From Desulfobacteraceae bacterium (GTDB lineage: Bacteria > Desulfobacterota > Desulfobacteria > Desulfobacterales > Desulfobacteraceae): a DNA stretch of 7,529 bases. Each line of letters begins with the position of its first letter. The stretch's first letter is position 1. Under the pieces are notes generated by a model that was given only the letters and a program-made list of their open reading frames with translations, was not told where the DNA came from and searched no databases. Below, piece by piece: positions 1 to 5,722 of the stretch. Both the position numbers and the translations under genes were made by a program. The stretch covers positions 1-7,529 of the forward strand of contig PIVQ01000341.1 in NCBI GenBank assembly GCA_003354055.1, given 5' to 3'.

Positions 1-444
1 TTCAAGCAGGTAAAAATCATTAAAAATTACAATGAGGACATGCCCCAGATTCCCTGTGAGCCTGGAAAAATCCAGCAGGTTTTCCTCAATATATTGATCA
101 ACGGCGCCCATGCCATGTGCGGAGAAACAGCCAGGGAAGATTATTCTCCGGAGTTCTTTATTACCATTCAACCGGATCAAGCCCATACCATGGCCTGTAT
201 TGTAATCGAAGACAATGGACCGGGTATGGATGCCCGGACCCGGAAACGGGTATTTGAGCCCTTTTTTACCACAAAGCCCCAGGGTGAAGGCACAGGTCTT
301 GGCCTTTCAGTCTCTTATTTCATCATTAAAGAAAATCATAACGGCCATATGAGCGTATCATCCACCCCGGGTGTCGGCACCAGCTTTCTCATCAAACTGC
401 CCATGAAACAGAGCAGCACCCTAATTTCCGACCCCGATATTTAA
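1..444 (+). CDS. Sensor histidine kinase, C-terminal ATPase domain (5' end outside window)
   Basis: The reading frame is open to the left window edge, so only the last 147 residues are visible. They form a HATPase_c (GHKL) ATP-binding domain that would phosphorylate a conserved His located upstream. The Bergerat-fold boxes appear in order: N box around residues 25-39 (N30 and N34 in LNILINGAHAM), G1 box DNGPGM at 71-76, F box FEPFFTTK at 85-92, G2 box GEGTGLGL at 95-102, and a closing GVGTSFLIKLP strand at 124-134. The FEPFFTTK/GTGLGL signature is typical of NtrB-like or PAS-containing kinases. No receiver domain follows, so this is not a hybrid kinase at its C-terminus. The input domain, the phosphorylated His and any partner regulator lie outside the window, so the signal cannot be assigned. 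The stop codon lies inside the ribosome binding site of the next gene, indicating co-transcription. Confidence 0.93.
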   Translation, partial: FKQVKIIKNYNEDMPQIPCEPGKIQQVFLNILINGAHAMCGETAREDYSPEFFITIQPDQAHTMACIVIEDNGPGMDARTRKRVFEPFFTTKPQGEGTGLGLSVSYFIIKENHNGHMSVSSTPGVGTSFLIKLPMKQSSTLISDPDI

Positions 445-453
445 GGAGAAACC

Positions 454-1656
454 ATGGAGTACAGACACGTCCCGAAAACCCGCGATAAACTATCCGTTTT
501 AGGCTTTGGCTGCATGCGTTTGCCTGTGGACAAGACCCAGGCACTTGATGAACATAGGGCCATTGCCCAAATCAGGTCTGCCATTGATAATGGGGTCAAC
601 TATCTTGATACGGCCTGGCCCTATCACGGCGGTAAAAGCGAACCGCTGGTTGGCAAGGCCCTGCGTGACGGGTACCGCGAAAAGGTAAAAATTGCCACGA
701 AGCTTCCCTCCTGGATGGTTGAATCCCGGGAGCAGATGGATGATTTCCTGGATGCCCAGCTTGGATTCCTGGAAACAGCCACCATTGACTATTACCTGAT
801 CCATAACCTGAACGGCCCTGTGTGGAAAAGAATGAAGACCTTGGGTGTTCTGGATTTTATTGAACAGGCTAAAAAAGACGGCCGCATAACCAACGCGGGT
901 TTTTCCTTCCACGGGCATATTGATGATTTTAAAACCATTGTGGATGACTACTCTTGGGAAATCTGCCAGATCCAGTATAACTATCTGGACGAAGTTCACC
1001 AGGCCGGCACTGAAGGTCTGGAATATGCCGCATCAAAGGATCTTGGCGTGATTATTATGGAACCCCTGCGCGGCGGCAACCTTGGCGTACCGGAACCACC
1101 GACTGAAGTGGCCCGGGTATGGGACCGGGCCGATATCGCAAGGACACCTGTGGAATGGGCTCTGCGCTGGATATGGAACCGGCCTGAAGTCACTGCAATA
1201 TTGTCCGGGATGAACGAAGAAGAACATATCCGTGAAAACCTTAGCATTGCGACCCAGGCCAAACCGGACTCCCTGACTCCCAAAGAACTGGGCCTTGTTA
1301 AAGAGGCTTCAGATACCTACAAACGCCTGATGAAAGTCGGGTGCACCGGTTGTGAATACTGTAAACCATGCCCGGAAAACGTCAACATTTCTGCGGCCTT
1401 TGAACTTTTGAATAAGCTCCATCTGTTCAAAAACGAAATGGAGGCCAAATTCATGTATGCCATCCGCTGCGGAGACATATTTTCCGGGGCCGAACCCGGC
1501 TATGCCTCCCAATGCGTTCAATGCGGCGACTGCCTGGACAAATGCCCCCAGAACATACCCATCCCCGATGCTCTGGAATGGGTGATCGAGGATCTGGAAG
1601 ACGAACAGACCCAGACCCGGCTTGCCCAGGGTAAAATTATGCTGAATATGGAATAG
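454..1656 (+). CDS. Aldo/keto reductase with C-terminal 4Fe-4S ferredoxin domain
   Basis: This 400-residue protein belongs to the predicted AKR-ferredoxin oxidoreductases. The N-terminal part (about 1-280) is an aldo/keto reductase TIM barrel with a complete candidate catalytic tetrad: D52 and Y57 in YLDTAWPYHGG, K83 in KIATKLP, and H117 in DYYLIHNLN. The C-terminal part has two cysteine clusters: C297-x2-C300-x2-C303-x2-C306-P, then C354-x2-C357-x2-C360-x3-C364-P. These are expected to bind iron-sulfur clusters. The length is normal for the family. The ATG at 454 is supported by AAGGAGA at 443-449, which overlaps the stop codon of the kinase gene. There is no signal peptide, so it is cytoplasmic. 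The family is thought to reduce or oxidise carbonyl/alcohol substrates with NAD(P)H, with the clusters passing electrons. The substrate is unknown and cannot be read from the sequence. The neighbouring sensor kinase suggests shared control, but this is inference. Confidence 0.92.
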   Translation: MEYRHVPKTRDKLSVLGFGCMRLPVDKTQALDEHRAIAQIRSAIDNGVNYLDTAWPYHGGKSEPLVGKALRDGYREKVKIATKLPSWMVESREQMDDFLDAQLGFLETATIDYYLIHNLNGPVWKRMKTLGVLDFIEQAKKDGRITNAGFSFHGHIDDFKTIVDDYSWEICQIQYNYLDEVHQAGTEGLEYAASKDLGVIIMEPLRGGNLGVPEPPTEVARVWDRADIARTPVEWALRWIWNRPEVTAILSGMNEEEHIRENLSIATQAKPDSLTPKELGLVKEASDTYKRLMKVGCTGCEYCKPCPENVNISAAFELLNKLHLFKNEMEAKFMYAIRCGDIFSGAEPGYASQCVQCGDCLDKCPQNIPIPDALEWVIEDLEDEQTQTRLAQGKIMLNME

Positions 1657-1687
1657 TATTTCTTTCTACCATTTAAGGTAAGAAATA
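1657..1687 (+). other. Hairpin directly after the aldo/keto reductase stop; possible weak terminator
   Basis: TATTTCTT (1657-1664) pairs with AAGAAATA (1680-1687). An inner ACC (1668-1670) pairs with GGT (1677-1679) across a TCT bulge, leaving an ATTTAA loop. The structure begins at the first base after the stop codon. No run of T follows, so it is not a classical intrinsic terminator. It may protect the 3' end of the kinase-reductase transcript or act with Rho. Confidence 0.35.
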
Positions 1688-1715
1688 CCGTATGCTACAA
1701 TCGATTTACCTTTTG

Positions 1716-1782
1716 GTGATTGCCTTTTCTATTGATGTTTTTTGAAACGTTTTTTTAGCAATCACTATAATAGCTAAAAAAA
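1716..1782 (+). repeat. Two overlapping inverted repeats in the AT-rich gap
   Basis: Repeat A is GTGATTGC (1716-1723) with GCAATCAC (1758-1765), 8 bp with a 34-base spacer. Repeat B is TTTTTTTAGC (1750-1759) with GCTAAAAAAA (1773-1782), 10 bp with a 13-base loop. The right arm of A overlaps the left arm of B at 1758-1759 and fills part of its loop, so the two cannot form together. A perfect AAACGTTT palindrome sits at 1745-1752. The region is much richer in A+T than the flanking genes. Its role is unknown: it could be an operator region, a 3' UTR structure, or an attenuator-like switch if transcription from the left reads through. Confidence 0.4.
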
Positions 1783-1793
1783 ATAGATTGTTC

Positions 1794-1807
1794 TTGACTC
1801 AGATCAA
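1794..1807 (+). promoter_or_regulatory. FNR/CRP-family-like binding site before the MetF-MetV gene
   Basis: TTGAC-TCAG-ATCAA differs from the FNR consensus TTGAT-N4-ATCAA at one position. It is centred at 1800.5, 72 bases before the GTG start. FNR/CRP-family regulators in anaerobes respond to oxygen, nitrosative stress or redox state, so control of a one-carbon pathway enzyme would make sense. The site overlaps the candidate -35 box, which would fit repression. Activation would need a start site further downstream. One 14-base match could arise by chance, so confidence is moderate. Confidence 0.4.
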
Positions 1808-1821
1808 TGTTTTATTTAAAT
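1794..1821 (+). promoter_or_regulatory. Candidate sigma-70-type promoter for the MetF-MetV gene
   Basis: TTGACT (1794-1799) matches the -35 consensus at 5 of 6 positions. TTAAAT (1816-1821) matches the -10 consensus at 4 of 6, with 16 bases between them. Another -10-like box, TATAAC (1847-1852, 5 of 6), lies closer to the gene but has no good -35 partner. The 216-base gap and the following hairpin support independent transcription of this gene. The exact start site is uncertain. Confidence 0.35.
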
Positions 1822-1872
1822 AAGCGTTCTATTGTTTATGCTGCAATATAACCTTACGTTAGGAGAAAACGC

Positions 1873-3363
1873 GTGCTCCGTATATTTAGTGAAGAACTGA
1901 TGGATCCCAAAAATTTTGTGGTTACCATCGAACTTGTGCCGGGACGGGAATCCTTTGGCCGTACCACGGATTCCCTGGTCGGCATTGCCAAGGATGCCTT
2001 TGCCGACGGCAGGGTATCTGCCGTATCCATTACAGACAACCCCGGAGGAAATCCCTCCCTGTCCCCGGATGTGCTGGGGTATGAAATATTCAAACACGGC
2101 CTGGATGTTATCGTCCATTTTACCTGCCGGGACATGAACCGGGTGGGCATGGAAAGCCGTGCCCTCCAGCTGGCCCGCATGGGCATGAAAAACATTCTCT
2201 GCCTGACCGGTGATTACAGCGGTAAGGGATTTGAAGGCCGGGGCGCCCCGGTATTTGACCTGGATTCGGTACTGCTGAGTCGGATGATCAAAGCACTCAC
2301 CCACCGTATCCTGGCATCGGGCGATCCTGAACCCTTTTTTGCCGGATGCGGGGTCTCTCCCTTCAAAACCCAAAAATCCGAATGTATTGCCCAGTACAAA
2401 AAATTGGATAAAAAAATCGCCTCAGGGGCTGGATTTGTCATCACCCAGCTGGGGTATGACATTAATAAATTCAACGAACTGATCCGCTATCATAACGAAA
2501 AGAACTCCCATATACCCGTGATGGGATCGGTTTACCTGCTCAGCCCCCGTGCTGCCAAGGCCATGAACATGAACCGGGTCCCCGGTGCCTATGTCTCCGA
2601 TGCCCTGTATAAACAGGTGGCGGAAGAATGGAAGAACCCGAAAGAGGGCATGAAGGCAGCCATTGAACGGGCAGCCAGACTGGGAGTTGTCCTCAAAGGG
2701 TTCGGTTACAGGGGAATCCACATCGGCGGTGTCCATAAAAGTTTTGACACGGTGACTGCCATCCTGGACCGGATGGAGGAAATAGAGCATGACTGGCCCA
2801 GATACCTGAGCGATTTTGCAGACAAAGAGAAAAATGCCTATTACTGCTATGACCAGGTCACTCAGATTGCAGAAAACCCTGAGCCCAAGCCCGGTATCAA
2901 AGAGAGACTGGTGGACCACTACCCCTATAACGTGCTCAGCTTTGCCCACAATATCTTCTTTGACAAAACCAACGTGCTGGCACCCATGTACAAAAAATTC
3001 GCCAAATTCCTGGACAACCAGGACAAAACCTGGATGCTGAAACGCTGTCTGGAAGACCCAATGAAAATGAGCCTTCTCTCCTGCCAGAGCTGCGGTGACT
3101 GCGGCATCCAGCATGCGGCCTTTCTCTGCCCGGAATCCGGATGTCCCAAACATACAAGGAACGGCCCCTGCGGCGGCAGCAGAGACGGTTTATGCGAAGT
3201 TTATTCTGACAAGAAATGCATCTGGGTCAGGGCCTACAGCCGTCTTAAACAGGCCGATAAACTGGAAACCTTTCTTAAGGACAGGGTACCGCCCCGGAAC
3301 TGGGAGCTGAACAAAACCTCCTCCTGGGCAAATTTCCATCTGGACAGGGATCACCAGAAATAA
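1873..3363 (+). CDS. Methylenetetrahydrofolate reductase, MetF domain fused to MetV-type cysteine-rich domain
   Basis: The 496-residue cytoplasmic protein interconverts 5,10-methylene- and 5-methyl-tetrahydrofolate, in the methyl branch of the reductive acetyl-CoA pathway and in methionine synthesis. Residues about 13-310 fit a MetF flavoprotein barrel: E20 in the first strand (VTIELVPG) at the place of the catalytic Glu, HFTCRDMNR at 82-90, LCLTGD at 109-114, and GFVITQLGYD at 187-196. Residues about 340-496 match the MetV/MTHFR C-terminal family, with eight clustered cysteines: C404, C407, C410, C419, C424, C433, C441 and C449. In acetogens MetV is a separate small protein paired with MetF; here the two are fused, and the length equals their sum. 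The GTG start at 1873 is preferred because AGGAGA lies at 1861-1866. An ATG at 1900 has only a weak ribosome site. No RnfC2, HdrA or other electron-transfer partner is visible in the window, so the electron donor is unknown. Confidence 0.9.
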   Translation: MLRIFSEELMDPKNFVVTIELVPGRESFGRTTDSLVGIAKDAFADGRVSAVSITDNPGGNPSLSPDVLGYEIFKHGLDVIVHFTCRDMNRVGMESRALQLARMGMKNILCLTGDYSGKGFEGRGAPVFDLDSVLLSRMIKALTHRILASGDPEPFFAGCGVSPFKTQKSECIAQYKKLDKKIASGAGFVITQLGYDINKFNELIRYHNEKNSHIPVMGSVYLLSPRAAKAMNMNRVPGAYVSDALYKQVAEEWKNPKEGMKAAIERAARLGVVLKGFGYRGIHIGGVHKSFDTVTAILDRMEEIEHDWPRYLSDFADKEKNAYYCYDQVTQIAENPEPKPGIKERLVDHYPYNVLSFAHNIFFDKTNVLAPMYKKFAKFLDNQDKTWMLKRCLEDPMKMSLLSCQSCGDCGIQHAAFLCPESGCPKHTRNGPCGGSRDGLCEVYSDKKCIWVRAYSRLKQADKLETFLKDRVPPRNWELNKTSSWANFHLDRDHQK

Positions 3364-3392
3364 CCGCCTGCTCCGGACCATTTAGAAACACT

Positions 3393-3448
3393 ACTGCCTT
3401 TACGAATTTTCGCTCTTGGGGAAGCCCTTGAAATTTCGTAAAGGCAGT
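3393..3448 (+). repeat. 56-base imperfect palindrome after the MetF-MetV gene
   Basis: ACTGCCTTTACGAA (3393-3406) pairs perfectly with TTCGTAAAGGCAGT (3435-3448). After one T/T mismatch, TTTC (3408-3411) pairs with GAAA (3430-3433). The 18-base loop (3412-3429) contains GGGGAAGCCC, which can form a small inner hairpin. It begins 30 bases after the stop codon. No T-run follows on the + strand (GCTATCTTTAAGG), so a standard intrinsic terminator is doubtful. The long, precise stem could instead be a dispersed palindromic element (REP/MITE-like) or a Rho-assisted mRNA end. It carries no open reading frame. Confidence 0.6.
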
Positions 3449-3581
3449 GCTATCTTTAAGGATACACAAACATTTCAATTCGGCACCAAAGCAAAAGAAC
3501 GCTTAGAATAAGGTATCATCGTTATATCGTCCTGACATAATAGGTTTTTGAAAACAGATTTTTGAAACCGGGAGAGATGAG
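3449..3581 (+). promoter_or_regulatory. Leader region of the PagL-like gene with weak promoter signals
   Basis: CATAAT at 3536-3541 matches the -10 consensus at 5 of 6 positions, but the sequence 17 bases upstream is a poor -35 box. TTTTTGAAA occurs twice at a 14-base interval (3545-3553 and 3559-3567), just before the ribosome site GGAGA at 3571-3575. I see no RNA gene and no convincing operator here. Confidence 0.25.
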
Positions 3582-4166
3582 ATGAATTTTGCTATTCGCG
3601 TAAAATCGCCTTTTTGGATTATAGTTATTCTGCTGCTCATGAACATCCCCCATGCAGGAGCGGATGACAAATTCATTGATTATCATGGTTTTACCGTCTT
3701 TTACGGCCACAGCGACTGGACCAATATAGGTCCGGATCCCATTGACGACTATGAATGGACCACGGTCAGCTATTTGCTGGGAAAAGATTTAAGCTCATGG
3801 TTTGCCTTTGAAACCCAGTTCGGCGTCGGATATCTTAAAACGGACAACTTCGGTGACAGCCTATCACTGGAGGCCAGAATACTGGCAAACCTTCATTATA
3901 AATTTTTATTCCTCAAAATCGGCGGAGGTGCGGCCCATCTATTTGATGACGACAACCTGCCCGGACTGGCAGAGTCAAATATCCAAGGTATTATCACAGG
4001 CTCGGCAGGACTTCGTTTCCTCTTTGACCGCAAGGGAAAGCCGCCTGTTGAACTCACTCTGGGATACGGGGTGGAGCATATGTCAGCCCCAACGAAGGGG
4101 GGTGAAGACGGAGATGAAGGCTGGAACACCGGCGGTACCCGCCTGACACTGGCCTGGACCTTTTAA
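3582..4166 (+). CDS. Secreted PagL-like acyloxyacyl hydrolase (lipid A deacylase family), outer-membrane beta-barrel
   Basis: This 194-residue protein starts with a clear Sec signal peptide: basic start, hydrophobic stretch 11-22, likely cleavage after A25-G26-A27. The rest alternates polar and hydrophobic residues in short Gly/aromatic-rich strands and ends in Phe (LTLAWTF), as outer-membrane barrels do. Near the C-terminus, YGVEHMSAP has the His-x-Ser pair (H166, S168) of PagL-type hydrolases, which remove the 3-O acyl chain from lipid A. E179, 13 residues after the His, could be the third catalytic residue; in Pseudomonas PagL that spacing is 14. The Asn that normally follows the Ser is Ala here. 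The start is set by GGAGA at 3571-3575. The gene appears monocistronic. The family call is moderate; an uncharacterised barrel protein of the same fold is the alternative. Confidence 0.65.
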   Translation: MNFAIRVKSPFWIIVILLLMNIPHAGADDKFIDYHGFTVFYGHSDWTNIGPDPIDDYEWTTVSYLLGKDLSSWFAFETQFGVGYLKTDNFGDSLSLEARILANLHYKFLFLKIGGGAAHLFDDDNLPGLAESNIQGIITGSAGLRFLFDRKGKPPVELTLGYGVEHMSAPTKGGEDGDEGWNTGGTRLTLAWTF

Positions 4167-5722
4167 CCAGTTATTTCCTTCTCCCTGGGCAGAAAAAAGC
4201 CCAGTATAAGGCAAATCACCGAGACCACCGCAACAATGGTAAAAGCGGCTCCGACCCCATCCAACACAGCATTCTGCAAAATTTCCAGTGTCCGGGCAGG
4301 CATCTGCGCCTGGAACTCCGGCTGAAACAGATGGGCCAGGCTTTCTCTGAGCTGAGTCATCATTTCCCCGCCTCCCTCTTTTGACAAGGCGGCGGACAAT
4401 TCAGGTCCTCCGTTCTCAAGCCCTTTGAACAGCCTTGCCGTCACCACGCCTCCGCAGACGCCCACGCCCACTGTTCCCCCAAGGGTTCTGCTGAACTGAT
4501 GAAAGGAGGTGGCCATGCCCAGATCTTCAGGTCCGACACTGTCCTGTACAATCAGAAGGGTGGACAGAGATATGAATCCCATGCCAAGGCCGATGACAAT
4601 AAAGACAAAAAAGCAATAAAACACTTCGGTTTCCAGGCCGAACCCAAGGCACAGCATTGCGCCTGCCACCACAAGGAGCGCACCGGTTATACTGGCCTTT
4701 TTAGCTCCGAACCGGTCAACGGTCCGCCCCATGGCAAGACTGCCCACGGACCATCCCAGACTCAGGGAAAGCATGGCATATCCCACCACCATGGGCGGCT
4801 GGAACAGGGCACCCTGGAGAAAAAGCGGAGCATAGGCAAACAGGGAAAAGATCGCAAAACTGGCCCCGAATGTCATGAGATTACCCAGGGTAAATCCGGA
4901 ATAACGAAAAAAACTAAAATCCATAAACGGATCTTTAGCCCGCCGTTCGGTCAGGACAAATCCAATGGCAAGTATCAGGGTGACCAGTACAAGCCCTATC
5001 CCCGGACCTGAGTCCCATGGAATTTCCCGCCCGCCTGTCATGACCAGGGTCAGTCCGCCCAATACCATGCCTGAAAAACAAGTAATCCCGGCCCAGTCCA
5101 GATTCACCTGGCCCGGCTTTTCCCTGAACTCTTTAAAAAACAGGCCAATACCTGCCAGGGAAAGTATTCCCAGGGGAAGGTTGATATAGAAAATCCACCG
5201 CCAGGAAAAATAAGTAACCATAAACCCGCCCAAAGTTGGGCCGATCAACGATGAAATCCCCCAGACAGAAGAGGCCAGACTAAGGGTTTTACCCCGCTGA
5301 CCGGGCTGGGCAACGTCGGATAACACCACATAAACCAGGGCAAAGATCCCCCCTGCTCCAATCCCCTGAAACACCCGGGCCGCTACCAGAAACCCCATGG
5401 AGGGGGAAGCACCGGCCGCCGCAGATGCAGAGACAAACAGGGCAATAGAAATCAGCATCAGCCGCTTTGTGGCATAGAGATCAGAAAGCTTGCCAAATAC
5501 CGGCAAAGACACGGCCCTGGCCAAAAAATAGGCGGAATAGACCCAGGCATAGAGGGAAAAACCGCCCAGCTCTGCAATAATGGTAGGCATGGCCGCAGAC
5601 ATGACCAGGGCATCCAGCGCCCCCAAAAAAAGGGCCAGCAGTGCTGCCCCGATGATCAATCCCCGCTCCCTGGAAGTCGCAGAATCAGGGCTTGTGGAAT
5701 CTGGCCTGTCCGTCCCTGTCAT
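4163..5722 (-). CDS. MFS multidrug exporter, DHA2 (EmrB/QacA-like) family
   Basis: This 519-residue inner-membrane protein is a likely 14-helix proton-coupled drug exporter. Visible family motifs are L36-D37 in the first helix (LDALVMSAAMPTI), motif A GKLSDLYATKR at 77-87, motif B RVFQGIGAGG at 116-125, and the antiporter motif C GPTLGG at 161-166 followed by FSWRWIFYINLPLGI. A soluble stretch at about 432-485 lies before the last helix. The ATG at 5722 is chosen over a GTG at 5737 because AGGGTGA (5733 down to 5727) is well placed before it, and because it overlaps the sbcC stop as ATGA, a usual sign of translational coupling. Its 3' end shares the TTAA at 4163-4166 with the convergent PagL-like gene. 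Substrates cannot be predicted. No regulator gene is adjacent in the window. Confidence 0.9.
   Translation of the reverse strand: MTGTDRPDSTSPDSATSRERGLIIGAALLALFLGALDALVMSAAMPTIIAELGGFSLYAWVYSAYFLARAVSLPVFGKLSDLYATKRLMLISIALFVSASAAAGASPSMGFLVAARVFQGIGAGGIFALVYVVLSDVAQPGQRGKTLSLASSVWGISSLIGPTLGGFMVTYFSWRWIFYINLPLGILSLAGIGLFFKEFREKPGQVNLDWAGITCFSGMVLGGLTLVMTGGREIPWDSGPGIGLVLVTLILAIGFVLTERRAKDPFMDFSFFRYSGFTLGNLMTFGASFAIFSLFAYAPLFLQGALFQPPMVVGYAMLSLSLGWSVGSLAMGRTVDRFGAKKASITGALLVVAGAMLCLGFGLETEVFYCFFVFIVIGLGMGFISLSTLLIVQDSVGPEDLGMATSFHQFSRTLGGTVGVGVCGGVVTARLFKGLENGGPELSAALSKEGGGEMMTQLRESLAHLFQPEFQAQMPARTLEILQNAVLDGVGAAFTIVAVVSVICLILGFFLPREKEITG

Noticed and set aside
499..999. Antisense open frame opposite the aldo/keto reductase
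   Set aside because: The + strand frame carries a full catalytic tetrad and cysteine motifs; the reverse frame shows no recognisable domain.
1692..1745. 17-codon hydrophobic open frame (MLQSIYLLVIAFSIDVF) in the gap before the MetF-MetV gene
   Set aside because: It could be read as a leader peptide, but it has no good ribosome site at normal spacing and lies upstream of the best promoter. The AT-rich sequence readily produces such a frame by chance.
2422..3153. Long antisense open frame (243 codons) opposite the MetF-MetV gene
   Set aside because: It lies wholly inside a gene with clear domain matches, has no ribosome site that I can see, and its translation resembles no family. It is a by-product of codon bias.
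3545..3567. Two copies of TTTTTGAAA at a 14-base interval as a regulator site
   Set aside because: Only two short AT-rich copies, very close to the ribosome site and not palindromic. This is too weak to call an operator.
4499..5011. 170-codon + strand frame opposite the MFS exporter
   Set aside because: Its translation is a highly polar, Lys/Gly/His-rich string mirroring codons of membrane helices. It is not a credible protein.
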